Below, one piece after another: positions 17,723 through 25,974 of a DNA stretch of 49,506 nt; within the stretch, counting starts at the first letter, position 1, and every line of letters starts with the position of its first letter. The stretch is from positions 1 to 49,506 of the forward strand of contig LJNK01000018.1 in NCBI GenBank assembly GCA_001303025.1. Reading direction: 5' to 3'. The stretch comes from Deltaproteobacteria bacterium SG8_13 (GTDB lineage: Bacteria > Desulfobacterota > Desulfobacteria > Desulfobacterales > SG8-13). The notes beneath the pieces were generated by a model. That model saw only the letters and a list, made by a program, of their open reading frames with translations, searched no databases and was not told the DNA's origin. The translations under genes and the position numbers were made by a program.

Positions 17723-18124
17723 CTAGCGGGGACCGTCCATTTCCACTTTACCTTCCAGAAAGGCCCCTTCCTCTACCAGTGCCGTCGGGGTCGCGATCGT
17801 GCCGGAGATGCTGGCAGAGCGACGGACCAACAGCTTTTTCCTGGCAAGCAGGTCGCCCTCCACCGAACCGCTCACCGAGAGGGATCGGGCGGCAATCCTG
17901 CCGCTCACGACGGCACTTTCCAGAATTGCCAGATCCCCGTCCAGGTCGATGCTGCCCTCATGCCGGCCGAGGAGTTGAACGTCGTCCTCACCGGTAATTT
18001 TGCCGGATATGAGCAGGGAAGGACCCAGAAAAGAAGTGCCTGCCTTCACGTTCGGCAGGGGCAGGGTGAAAGCGGCTTCCTCTTCCTCTTTCGGTATTTC
18101 CTTTTTTTTAAACCATCCGAACAT
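17723..18124 (-). CDS. Bactofilin family protein (second copy, operon head)
   Basis: A 133-aa bactofilin. A short basic amphipathic N-terminus (MFGWFKKKEIPK) resembles the membrane-targeting leader of several bactofilins. An acidic linker and then the beta-helix repeat core follow from about residue 28 to 128 (GKITGEDDVQLLGRHEGSIDLDGDLAI and so on). It differs clearly from the downstream bactofilin and is not a recent duplicate. A promoter-like element lies at 18173-18200. It is the first gene of the minus-strand run that continues to the TRAP genes, although the 248-nt gap to the next bactofilin leaves room for another promoter. Confidence 0.92.
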   Translation of the reverse strand: MFGWFKKKEIPKEEEEAAFTLPLPNVKAGTSFLGPSLLISGKITGEDDVQLLGRHEGSIDLDGDLAILESAVVSGRIAARSLSVSGSVEGDLLARKKLLVRRSASISGTIATPTALVEEGAFLEGKVEMDGPR

Positions 18125-18172
18125 CGGTATTTTCCTTTCACATTTCGTATCTGTCGCTTCAGCAGAATGATG

Positions 18173-18200
18173 AATATAGTAAAATGGGAGAAAAAATCAA
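18173..18200 (-). promoter_or_regulatory. Probable sigma-70 promoter for the bactofilin/TRAP run
   Basis: On the minus strand TTGATT (18200-18195) is separated by 16 nt from TATATT (18178-18173). Transcription would start about 40 nt before the bactofilin ATG at 18124. Confidence 0.5.
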
Positions 18201-18255
18201 CACGTTGATGCAGGAGGTTGAGATTTCTGCCCGGCTGAGATAGAGTCGATCTGCC

Positions 18256-18981
18256 ATGATGCGCTCTTTTCCGATATCCTTGCCGGTCGTCATCGCCGTC
18301 TTCGCGGCGGCCTTTGCGTCGGCACAGGAGGCCGACCGGCATCTGGCGGGCCGGTTGGAAATGGTGCGTGGGCAGATCGAAGACCGCGGCATTTCCGACA
18401 ACCGGGTGCTGGAGGCCATGCGGAAAGTCCCCCGCCACCTGTTCGTGCCGGAAAACCTGCGCTCCAGGGCCTACAACGACGGCCCTTTGCCCATCGGTGA
18501 GGGGCAGACCATATCGCAGCCGTACATCGTTGCGTTGATGACCCAGAGCCTCGGGCTGACGCCTGCCGACAGCGTGCTGGAAATCGGTACCGGTTCCGGG
18601 TACCAGGCGGCCGTGCTGGCCGAAGTGGCCGGTCAGGTCTTCACCGTCGAAATCAAGGAGGCGCTGCACCACCGGTCCAATCGTATTCTGCACTCCCGGT
18701 ATCCGGAAAACGTGCACACACGCCTGGGGGACGGATATTACGGGTGGCAGCAGCAGGCACCCTTCGATGCCATCATGATCACCGCGGCGGTGGACCACAT
18801 TCCGCCACCGCTCATCGGGCAGCTGAAGGAAGGCGGCCGGTTGATCCTGCCGCTCGGAAACCCCTTCAGCTATCAAAACCTGGTGCTGGTGACCCGGCAA
18901 AACGATGAAACCACGGTAAAACAGATCACCGGGGTGTTGTTCGTTCCGCTGACCGGCTTCGCGCTAACCAGGGGAAAATAG
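18256..18981 (+). CDS. pcm: Secreted protein-L-isoaspartate O-methyltransferase
   Basis: A 241-aa PCMT. The catalytic region is complete: an R-x2-V-P-R-H-x-F-V-P motif, GPLPIGEGQTISQPYIVALMTQ for isoaspartyl binding, the SAM motif VLEIGTGSGYQAAVLAE and a PFDAIMITAAVDHIP post-motif. The enzyme methylates isoaspartyl residues so that damaged proteins can be repaired. Unusually, residues 1-23 form a signal peptide ending ASA-Q, so export is predicted. Periplasmic PCMTs are known, but SAM supply there is unexplained. There is no strong ribosome-binding site. It is followed at 3 nt by a large membrane protein that also carries a methyltransferase fold. Confidence 0.93.
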   Translation: MMRSFPISLPVVIAVFAAAFASAQEADRHLAGRLEMVRGQIEDRGISDNRVLEAMRKVPRHLFVPENLRSRAYNDGPLPIGEGQTISQPYIVALMTQSLGLTPADSVLEIGTGSGYQAAVLAEVAGQVFTVEIKEALHHRSNRILHSRYPENVHTRLGDGYYGWQQQAPFDAIMITAAVDHIPPPLIGQLKEGGRLILPLGNPFSYQNLVLVTRQNDETTVKQITGVLFVPLTGFALTRGK

Positions 18982-18984
18982 GAT

Positions 18985-21408
18985 ATGGCCCTTATCGCCG
19001 TGTTCCTCATATCCCTCTCCTCACTTGCCTTTGAAGTTCTGCTTACCCGTGTTTTCGCCATCAACCAGTGGAACCACCTCTCCTTTATGGTCATCGGTAT
19101 CGCATTGCTGGGCTTTGCCGCCGGCGGCACCTGGCTGAGCCTCCTCGACGCAAAAGGCGGTAGATGGGAACAACGTCTTTCGGCCGAGCCCAGCATGGCC
19201 GTTATCGTGGTGCTGTACGTTTTCAGCACCATCTTCGCCTTTCTGTCGCTCAACGCGCTGCCCCTCGATTACTTTCGCCTGCCCCTGGAGCCGATCCAGG
19301 GAATTTACCTGCTGCTTGCTTTCGTCATCCTCACCCTCCCCTTTTTCTTTGCCGGGATGTGGCTGGCGGTTGCGTTCGCCGCGTTCCCCGCAAAAACCGG
19401 CAGCGTCTATTTCGCCAGCATGGCCGGTTCGGCCTGCGGGGCCGCATTGCCGGCACTGCTGTTGCCGCTGTGGGAGGAAGGCAGGCTGATCGTTATCACC
19501 GCACTGGTTCCGCTGGTGGTCATACCCCCTGCGATTTATCGCAAACCTGCTGCGGCAAGCGAACCTGCCATCGTTTCCCGCTCGCATCATCGCTTCATCG
19601 CAGCGGCCTCGGTGCTGATATTGATCGCCGGCGGGTTGCTGCTGCGCCCCGGCAGCCGCCATTGGCTGTCCGTGGAACCCTCACCGTACAAATCTCTGAG
19701 CCAGGCCCTGCGTCTGCCCGATACGCACGTCACACGGACGCACCAGGACATTGCGGCCCGAATCGACGAAATCGCCAGCCCGTATATCCGCTTTGCCCCC
19801 GGGCTGAGCCTCAAATACCGGGGGGCGCTGCCGGAGCAGCGTGCCGTTTTTCGTGACGGCGACAGCCGGCTGGTGCTCTATGAAGACCTGAACACCGAAA
19901 CCGCGGATTTTGCCCGATACACGCTCTCCTACGCAGGCTATCACCTGGTACCCGCACCCGCAGAGGTGCTGATCGTCCAGGGCGACGGCGGCGTCGCCGT
20001 GGCCTGCGCCCTCGCTTCCGGTGCCGGCAGCATCACTTTGGTGGAAAAAAACCCGGTGGTGGCAGCCCGTTTGGCAGCGCAGTACCCTCTGAGCGTATAC
20101 GCCGGGAATTTTCGCGAATACCTTCAACGTTTCGATCGGCAGTTCGATGTCATACACGTCGAAAACTGGGGAACCTCGCTGGCCGGCTCGGCCGCCCTGG
20201 ATCAGCACTACGATTTCACCCGGGACTCCTTCGCCCGCTACCTGGCCCACCTGAAAACAGGCGGGGTGCTGATCCTTTCCCGAAACCTGCAGCTTCCTCC
20301 CTCCGATTCGCTGCGCATGTGGGCCACTGCCTATCAGGCACTCGCTGACCTGGGGGTCGACCGCCCCGGTGCCCATCTGCTGATGCTGCGAAACTGGGAC
20401 ACCTACACGTTGATCGTGTTCCGCAGCAGCCCGCCCGCCGGCAGTGCCGACATCTCCGAGTTCATCGAAGAGCGCAACTTTGACCTGGTCTATTCCGAGC
20501 CCGTGCAGCGCCATCAGGTAAACCGCTACGCAGTTTATGACCAGCCGTTTTATCACATTGAAATCATGCGCCTTTACCAGGCGTTTCAGACCGAACAAAC
20601 CGATTTGCTGCTGAAGGACTACCCGTTGGATATCGCTGTTCAATCAGACAATCGTCCGTTTCCGTCGCGGTTCATCAAGTGGCACCGTCTCCCGCAGCTC
20701 TATCAAAGCACCGGCAGCCGGCTGTATTACCTGTTGATGTCCGGTGAGGTTGTCGTTGCGGTGGTCCTGGCGGAGGCTATCGCCGTATCGATGCTGCTTC
20801 TCGGGCTGCCGGCACTTGTTATTCGAAAGAAATACCGGCCGCTGACCGCCGGGCGATTCTTCTATTTTCTCTCCGTCGGGGCCGGGTTTATGTTCATCGA
20901 GCTGTTTTTCATCAAGCAGTTCGTTCTGGTTTTTGGACACCCGACAGTCAGCTTTACGGTGGCAGCCGCCGGCATGCTGATCTTTTCGGCAATCGGCGGA
21001 TTGCTCTCCCAACGGCTGCCGGCACCGGCCCTGCCGGCATCGATCGTGCTGCTGGTTGTATTTCTGGCATTGACGATGGTTTTCTGCCACGGGTTGCTTA
21101 TTCGGATTACAGACGGTTCGATGATGTGGAAAGTCGCTGCATCGCTGGCCCTGCTGGCCCCATCGGCAGTAATGGCCGGCATTCCGTTTGCTGCCGGGAT
21201 GCGAACGCTGCTGCAGCAACCGGTCAACCGGACACAGGCCTGGACCGCAAACGGCTGTGCCTCCATTCTGGCATCGATCGTTTCGGTCCAGGTGGCGTTG
21301 ACTCTCGGCATATCCTTTATTATGCTCGCAGCTATCGGCTTTTACATCATTGCCCTGGTGTGCAGCTATGGAAATCGAGGTGGACTGTTATTGCGGCTAT
21401 CGAGGTGA
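18985..21408 (+). CDS. Multi-pass membrane protein with internal spermidine-synthase-like domain
   Basis: An 807-aa protein. Residues 1-215 hold about seven membrane helices. A soluble domain at about 235-510 follows with the spermidine-synthase-like SAM-fold motif IVQGDGGVAVACALASGAGSITLVEKNP near residue 328 and a YCxH-like VIHVENWG segment. The C-terminal 230 residues hold about six to seven more helices. This is the membrane spermidine-synthase-like (SpeE-type) architecture. The substrate is not known. It starts with ATG 18985, three nt after pcm, and its end overlaps the next small gene by 41 nt, so the three form one operon. Confidence 0.85.
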   Translation: MALIAVFLISLSSLAFEVLLTRVFAINQWNHLSFMVIGIALLGFAAGGTWLSLLDAKGGRWEQRLSAEPSMAVIVVLYVFSTIFAFLSLNALPLDYFRLPLEPIQGIYLLLAFVILTLPFFFAGMWLAVAFAAFPAKTGSVYFASMAGSACGAALPALLLPLWEEGRLIVITALVPLVVIPPAIYRKPAAASEPAIVSRSHHRFIAAASVLILIAGGLLLRPGSRHWLSVEPSPYKSLSQALRLPDTHVTRTHQDIAARIDEIASPYIRFAPGLSLKYRGALPEQRAVFRDGDSRLVLYEDLNTETADFARYTLSYAGYHLVPAPAEVLIVQGDGGVAVACALASGAGSITLVEKNPVVAARLAAQYPLSVYAGNFREYLQRFDRQFDVIHVENWGTSLAGSAALDQHYDFTRDSFARYLAHLKTGGVLILSRNLQLPPSDSLRMWATAYQALADLGVDRPGAHLLMLRNWDTYTLIVFRSSPPAGSADISEFIEERNFDLVYSEPVQRHQVNRYAVYDQPFYHIEIMRLYQAFQTEQTDLLLKDYPLDIAVQSDNRPFPSRFIKWHRLPQLYQSTGSRLYYLLMSGEVVVAVVLAEAIAVSMLLLGLPALVIRKKYRPLTAGRFFYFLSVGAGFMFIELFFIKQFVLVFGHPTVSFTVAAAGMLIFSAIGGLLSQRLPAPALPASIVLLVVFLALTMVFCHGLLIRITDGSMMWKVAASLALLAPSAVMAGIPFAAGMRTLLQQPVNRTQAWTANGCASILASIVSVQVALTLGISFIMLAAIGFYIIALVCSYGNRGGLLLRLSR

Positions 21409-21610
21409 AGAAACACCGCGGCGGATCCGTTTTACACACAGAAATGTGACCGTTTCCGAGGTGCTCGACCGCTGGCTGTCACCGGATCATCGCTATTTCA
21501 AGGTACGTGGCGACGACCGGGGGATATACATCCTCCGCCACGACACGAATCGGTGGGTGTGGGAACTGACGGCCTACCGGGCTCATGGGAAGGGGGCAAA
21601 TGAAACCTGA
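21368..21610 (+). CDS. Small conserved-looking protein of unknown function
   Basis: An 80-aa frame from ATG 21368 (MEIEVDCYCGYRGEE). It overlaps the preceding gene by 41 nt and the following binding-protein gene by 11 nt in different frames. The N-terminus has a C-x-C pattern. The rest alternates strands and a helix (VTVSEVLDRWLSPDHRYFKVRGDDRGIYILRHD) and ends in a WELTAYR strand. The composition fits a small soluble alpha/beta protein, and similar short genes accompany membrane methyltransferases in related genomes as I recall, though I cannot check this. No function is proposed. Confidence 0.65.
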   Translation: MEIEVDCYCGYRGEETPRRIRFTHRNVTVSEVLDRWLSPDHRYFKVRGDDRGIYILRHDTNRWVWELTAYRAHGKGANET

Positions 21611-22376
21611 AAAAAGGACTGCAACGCGAACGGCGGCTGTCGCCTTCTTGCTGGTGCTTGCGTTATCGCTTCCGGTATCGGGTCCGGCAGCAGAGCAGGG
21701 GGCAAAAGAACTGATCGTCGGCTGCGACACCGGATTCCGGCCGTTTGTGTTCATCGGACCCGGGGGAAGTTTCACCGGGTTCGAAGTGGAACTCTGGCGA
21801 CTGATAGCGCAAAGACAGGGCCTGCCCTACCGACTGATCCGGATGGATTTCGCATCGTTGATTCCTGCCCTGGCAGAGAACAAGATCGACGTGGCCCTGG
21901 GCGGCATTTCCATTAATGCCGAAAGGGAGCAGATCATCGATTTTTCCTATCCCCATTTCCATTCCAGCCTGCGTCTGCTGGTACGCATGAGCGACGAGGC
22001 GATTGCAGATATCGGCGATCTCGTTGACAAGGTCGTGGCTACCAAGGAAGGAACTACCAGTGCGACATTTGTCAGCAATATCCAAACCCGCTCGGTGCTT
22101 CTGTTTCCGTCGATCGATGCGGCCTACCTGGCCCTGCACAAAAGAAAAGTGGATGCCGTCCTGTTCGATTCGCCGGCCATCGGCGACTACCTTCAAACCT
22201 CCGGCAGGTACATCGCCAAAACCGTCGGTCGCGTTCACCAGCGCCAAAGCTACGGTATCGCCTTTCAGCAGGGAAGCGCACTGAGAGAAACGGTGAATGT
22301 GGAGATACTGAAACTCGTCGAAGAGGGACGTATGGACATCTTGTTCAGGGAGTGGTTCGGGTACGTGCCGCAGTAA
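21600..22376 (+). CDS. Periplasmic amino-acid-type (family 3) substrate-binding protein
   Basis: A 258-aa family-3 binding protein. ATG 21600 is preceded by AGGGGG and gives a signal peptide over residues 1-30 (SLPVSGPAAEQG). The mature protein has the SBP_bac_3 hallmarks: FTGFEVELWRLIAQRQGLPYRL near the start, DVALGGISINAEREQIIDFSYPH, and a WF near the end. It would bind polar amino acids. No ABC permease or ATPase gene follows, so it is an orphan in this window. It may feed a distant transporter or a sensor. It lies at the end of a plus operon and faces a minus-strand gene 45 nt away. Confidence 0.9.
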   Translation: MKPEKRTATRTAAVAFLLVLALSLPVSGPAAEQGAKELIVGCDTGFRPFVFIGPGGSFTGFEVELWRLIAQRQGLPYRLIRMDFASLIPALAENKIDVALGGISINAEREQIIDFSYPHFHSSLRLLVRMSDEAIADIGDLVDKVVATKEGTTSATFVSNIQTRSVLLFPSIDAAYLALHKRKVDAVLFDSPAIGDYLQTSGRYIAKTVGRVHQRQSYGIAFQQGSALRETVNVEILKLVEEGRMDILFREWFGYVPQ

Positions 22377-22421
22377 CCGGAGGCCTGCATGAAATTGACG
22401 AGTAGCGGGTTCGATCACCGC

Positions 22422-22952
22422 CTATAGCTTCTTCCGGAATTCCTCCAGCGCCTGTGGCAACAGGCGGCGCACAAACGATTCTTTGTCCAGGTCATTCAGT
22501 TCGGAAAAGTGAGCGAAATCCGGATGGGTTTCAGCGAGCTTGGGCGGGTCCTGCCGGTTGTGCAGTTTCAGCTGATCGATCCGCTCGATCAGTTCCATGA
22601 AGGCAAGCTTCTGCACCGCAAACTCTTTCACCCAGCCCAGCCGCCGCATTAGCTCGTAGCGAACCTGGTCGGCCAGAAACAGATGGAGATCGACAATCCG
22701 CAGTTGCTCTGCCTTGTCGAGGTAATAGAACTTTTCGGCAGGACCTAAATCCAGGGCCCCCATCACCAATTCGTAGAAGGCAGCGGTGCTCTCGTCGCCG
22801 GGTTGCGCCAGACGAAACAGCGTAGCGTGGGAGAGGTCCTCCAGCAGGGTTTGCTCGCCATAGGATTCCCCGAACCGCTTTTTCCAGGGTCCGAAGACCC
22901 TTTCGGCGATCTGCCGGCTGCGATAGGATTGTAAGTCGACGATTTTGGCCAT
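22422..22952 (-). CDS. Conserved hypothetical helical protein
   Basis: A 176-aa soluble, mostly helical protein without membrane segments or known domain motifs. It starts at ATG 22952 with a GGAG site (MAKIVDLQSYRSRQIAER); the open frame upstream is not used. Features include a FGPWKKRFGE segment, ALDLGPAEKFYYLDKAEQLRIVDLHLFLADQVRYELMRRLGW (a long amphipathic helix) and a basic/acidic C-terminal stretch. A family of proteins with the same MAKIVDLQ start occurs in Desulfobacterales by my recollection, without assigned function. Confidence 0.75.
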   Translation of the reverse strand: MAKIVDLQSYRSRQIAERVFGPWKKRFGESYGEQTLLEDLSHATLFRLAQPGDESTAAFYELVMGALDLGPAEKFYYLDKAEQLRIVDLHLFLADQVRYELMRRLGWVKEFAVQKLAFMELIERIDQLKLHNRQDPPKLAETHPDFAHFSELNDLDKESFVRRLLPQALEEFRKKL

Positions 22953-23149
22953 TCTCCATCGATTCTGCTGGGGGCACCGTTGGCGCATTGCAACAATACG
23001 GTTCAGCCAGTGTATAAAAGAATATACCGGGGGTGTCAAACCGATCGACTCCACCGGCCGGCTTCAAGGGCCGATCCCTGTTTGGTGCGGCAAGTCGATG
23101 CCGGCATTCACCGCAACGGCCCGGCACCAGGAGAATAGAGCAATAGGAC

Positions 23150-23179
23150 TTGACCGGCGGCGCGATTTGCCGGTATGGT
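23150..23179 (+). promoter_or_regulatory. Possible sigma-70 promoter for the cytidylate-kinase-like gene
   Basis: TTGACC (23150-23155), 18 nt, TATGGT (23174-23179) on the plus strand. The gene's ATG is 38 nt after the -10 box, with a clear AAGGAG site in between. Confidence 0.4.
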
Positions 23180-23216
23180 CACCATCAACCCAAATCCGAT
23201 CGCAAGGAGAAACTCG

Positions 23217-23828
23217 ATGGCCGTCATCACCATCTCCCGGCAGTTCGGTGCCGGTGGAAAGACCCTGGCGCTGAAAGTCGCCGAAAAACTCCACTATACC
23301 GTCGCTCATGAGCAAATCATTGAAAAAATGGCGGAAATGGCGGAGCTTACCCCGCAAGGCATCCGCATTTTCGAAGCGGAATCCGATTATGGATCCGTGG
23401 ATGATGTCGCCAAGCTTGCTCCCAAAAGTTTCATCAGCCGCATTTTCGACCCGCAGCGCAAATATATGGATGCCCAGCAGTATGCCGGGTTGCTGAACAA
23501 GATTGTGCCCCAGATTGTCGAAAAGGGAAACATCGTAGTCCTTGGCAGAGGGGCGCAGTTCATTCTGAAAGATCGCAAGAATACCTACCATGTCCTGCTG
23601 GTAGCCGACGAAACGGACCGCATCCGGTTCATGCAGGAAACCTACCAGCTGTCGTATGAACAGGCCCGTCAGGCGGTTGCCAAACAAGGGAAAAGGCGGA
23701 TGAAGCTGATGAAGCTTTTCCACTCCGAAGGCTATGATCTGCCCGAGCACTACGACCTGGTGTTAAACATGTCGAAGATCGACATGGGTCACGCCGTCGA
23801 GCTCATATGTGCGCTGATAGGAGAATGA
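23217..23828 (+). CDS. Cytidylate-kinase-like family protein
   Basis: A 203-aa P-loop kinase of the Cytidylate_kin_2 type. The N-terminal strand plus loop is ITISRQFGAGGKTLALKVAEKL, where GAGGKT replaces a textbook Walker A. The lid/core motifs GNIVVLGRGAQFIL and HVLLVADETDRIRFM are present. ATG 23217 has an AAGGAG site seven nt before it. Members of this group are present in many anaerobes and probably transfer phosphate to an unidentified substrate. The following hydrolase starts 7 nt after the stop, so the two are co-transcribed. Confidence 0.88.
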   Translation: MAVITISRQFGAGGKTLALKVAEKLHYTVAHEQIIEKMAEMAELTPQGIRIFEAESDYGSVDDVAKLAPKSFISRIFDPQRKYMDAQQYAGLLNKIVPQIVEKGNIVVLGRGAQFILKDRKNTYHVLLVADETDRIRFMQETYQLSYEQARQAVAKQGKRRMKLMKLFHSEGYDLPEHYDLVLNMSKIDMGHAVELICALIGE

Positions 23829-23835
23829 CGGCATC

Positions 23836-24822
23836 ATGCGGCTGACCGATCCCTTCCATCCGCCGCCGCTTATCCGAAATCCCCACCTGCAAACAGTGCT
23901 TTGCAGCAGCCGAATCCGGGCGTTGCGTTCCAATGCCATGATGCAAGCCGCCCGGGAGACGATTCTCACCACCGATGGCGGAGTTCGACTGCTGGGTTAC
24001 CACTCGGCCCAATCCAGGCGCCCTGCCCGGGGGCTGGTGATTTTGCTGCATGGCTGGGAGGGCAGCTCCGATTCCGTTTATATCCGGCGAACCGGTGGAA
24101 CCTTCTACAAAAGAGGATACGCTGTATTCCGGCTGAACCTGCGTGACCACGGCGGCAGCCACCACCTCAACGCGGGGCTGTTTTACGCAGCGGCCATCGA
24201 GGAGGTGCACGCCGCCGTCGGACAGGCCGCCGGCCTGAACCCGCAAATCCCCGCGTTTCTGGTCGGTTTTTCCCTGGGTGGCAACTTCGCCCTGCGAATC
24301 GCTCTTCGCTGCAGGCAGGAACCGATCCCGAATCTGAAGCATGTCGTCGGCATCAGCCCGGTGCTCGATCCGGATGACGCCACCGATAAAATCGATTCCA
24401 GCGGCTACATTCTGCGTTATTTTCTGAAAAAGTGGCGCCGTTCCCTCCGGAAGAAACAGGCCCTGTTTCCCCACCGGTACGACTTCGCCGCGGCGCTCCA
24501 GCTGCCCTCTGTCCGATCGGTGACCGAAGAGCTTCTATCAAACTACAGCTATTACCATTCCGCGAAAGAGTATTTCAATGCCTACAGTCTGGTGGGAGAT
24601 GCACTGCTGGACATCTGCGTGCCCACAACCGTGCTGACCGCAGAAGACGACCCGATAATCGGCGTGGAGCAGTTCCATCGGCTTCAGCTCAACGCTCAAA
24701 CCTGCCTTGCCGTCCAACCGTATGGCGGGCACAACGGATTCATTTCGGGATTCTCTTTTACCGGCTGGTACGAGAAACCGATGGTCGATCTTTTTGACGA
24801 AACCGCCGGCCTCGGTGCATGA
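23836..24822 (+). CDS. Alpha/beta hydrolase, YheT/UPF0017 type
   Basis: A 328-aa protein with the YheT-family start NPHLQTVLCS, which distinguishes this group from other alpha/beta hydrolases. The oxyanion region is LLHGWEGSS and the nucleophile elbow VGFSLGG has Ser146. The acid is in AEDDPIIG and the catalytic His is in YGGHNGF. This is a probable carboxylesterase of unknown substrate. It is 7 nt after the cytidylate-kinase-like gene. Confidence 0.88.
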   Translation: MRLTDPFHPPPLIRNPHLQTVLCSSRIRALRSNAMMQAARETILTTDGGVRLLGYHSAQSRRPARGLVILLHGWEGSSDSVYIRRTGGTFYKRGYAVFRLNLRDHGGSHHLNAGLFYAAAIEEVHAAVGQAAGLNPQIPAFLVGFSLGGNFALRIALRCRQEPIPNLKHVVGISPVLDPDDATDKIDSSGYILRYFLKKWRRSLRKKQALFPHRYDFAAALQLPSVRSVTEELLSNYSYYHSAKEYFNAYSLVGDALLDICVPTTVLTAEDDPIIGVEQFHRLQLNAQTCLAVQPYGGHNGFISGFSFTGWYEKPMVDLFDETAGLGA

Positions 24823-24922
24823 TCGGCAGGTGTTGCCAAAACCGATGCACGTGCCTATAGTTTCCCTATTACCGGCAGCCGATCTTGCCGACAGTTGAAA
24901 GAACCTATACAGGAGGAGTGAC

Positions 24923-25426
24923 ATGGGTGACGGGGGCGCCGCAGACATACTGAAAAAGGCCATATTGCTCGAACGAAGGGGCAGAGCGTTTTACCAGAAG
25001 GTGGCGGATGACACCCAAAGCGATGCCGCCAGAAGTTTCTTCAGCCAGATGGCCGAGGAAGAAAAACGACACATTCATATACTCTCCGAACAGTTCCAGA
25101 GCCTGCAGGAGACCGGTTCTTTCAAGAGCGCCGAGCTCGATAACAATCCCTCCGCAGACATTTCGCCCGATGTATTGACGAAAGAGTGGAAGGAGCAGGT
25201 CGCCGCAGCGGATTTTGAAGCGGCAGCCATATCGGCTGCCATGGCCATGGAGAAAAACGCCATCACCCTCTACGCCCGCAGAGCGCAAGAGGCCGTCGAC
25301 GCTCAAGAGCAGGCGTTATATCAGTGGCTGGCGGACTGGGAGAAGACCCATCTGGATTATCTGGCCCGTATTGATCGCGAATTGACCGAGGAAATCTGGT
25401 TCGACAACCAGTTCTGGCGATTCTGA
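24923..25426 (+). CDS. Ferritin-like di-iron protein (rubrerythrin-related)
   Basis: A 167-aa four-helix protein. Metal ligands are all present: Glu17 in LLERRGRAFY, Glu47-x-x-His50, Glu110 and Glu140-x-x-His143. No rubredoxin domain is attached at either end, so it is the short erythrin/ferritin-like form. It would handle peroxide or store iron in an anaerobe. The ATG has a perfect AGGAGGAG site. It has its own 100-nt leader and a convergent neighbour downstream. Confidence 0.92.
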   Translation: MGDGGAADILKKAILLERRGRAFYQKVADDTQSDAARSFFSQMAEEEKRHIHILSEQFQSLQETGSFKSAELDNNPSADISPDVLTKEWKEQVAAADFEAAAISAAMAMEKNAITLYARRAQEAVDAQEQALYQWLADWEKTHLDYLARIDRELTEEIWFDNQFWRF

Positions 25427-25529
25427 TCGAAACGGTTGCCCACTGCGGGAAAAGCCGGCATGCAAGCCGATCACGTGCGTGTCTGCCGATCATCTGATCT
25501 GCTGCCGCAGCCAGCCGGCGCCTGCAGGA

Positions 25530-25576
25530 TAAAAAGCAAACGCCCGGTTGTCCGGCATTTGCGGGACAATCGGGCG
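25530..25576 (-). terminator. Rho-independent terminator of the small zinc-ribbon gene
   Basis: On the minus strand a 13-bp stem (25576-25564 with 25553-25541, one mismatch or wobble) is followed by TTTGCTTTTT. It lies about 58 nt past the stop of the small zinc-ribbon gene. The stem could also serve the ferritin-like gene from the other side, but no T run is seen there. Confidence 0.75.
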
Positions 25577-25633
25577 TATGGAACTGTATCAACGATCCGG
25601 CGTATGTCCTGTATGAAGGAAGCGTCCGGTGGT

Positions 25634-25837
25634 TCAGGTACCGGCCCTTCCATCATCACAGGGCTCCTCCAGCTCCCCTATTCTGGAATGCTCGGCCGTG
25701 GTGCTGGTTCCACATACCGGCAAGGGTTCGGCCTTGATCATCGGTTTCCGGCAGCATTCAGGCGCATCGCTGTCGGAGCTATCCACTTCCTTTTTGTTAC
25801 CACAAAACTTACATTCGTATTCGGTCTTGTCTGCCAT
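25634..25837 (-). CDS. Small zinc-ribbon protein
   Basis: A 67-aa protein. ATG 25837 has an AAGGAGG site. Cysteines are at positions 9, 12, 28, 29 and 42: CKFCGN, then ECCRKPM. The pattern resembles desulforedoxin-like or FYVE-like small zinc/iron ribbons found in sulfate reducers; whether iron or zinc is bound cannot be told. The tail is acidic. It has its own terminator and lies between the ferritin-like gene and the nucleoside transporter. Confidence 0.8.
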   Translation of the reverse strand: MADKTEYECKFCGNKKEVDSSDSDAPECCRKPMIKAEPLPVCGTSTTAEHSRIGELEEPCDDGRAGT

Positions 25838-25974
25838 GCAATCCTCCTTGCGAAATCCTGTAGATCCTACCCTTAAGTCTGTCCGGATAGTAAAGGTTTT
25901 TCGGTGCAGTGTCAAGTCGCTGCCGAAGCGCCTTACCTGTCACCCGGCAACGCTGCCCCGGGGCCTGCAGCACG

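Noticed and set aside
17475..17723. An 82-codon minus frame between the two bactofilin genes
   Set aside because: No ribosome site, irregular composition and no recognisable motif.
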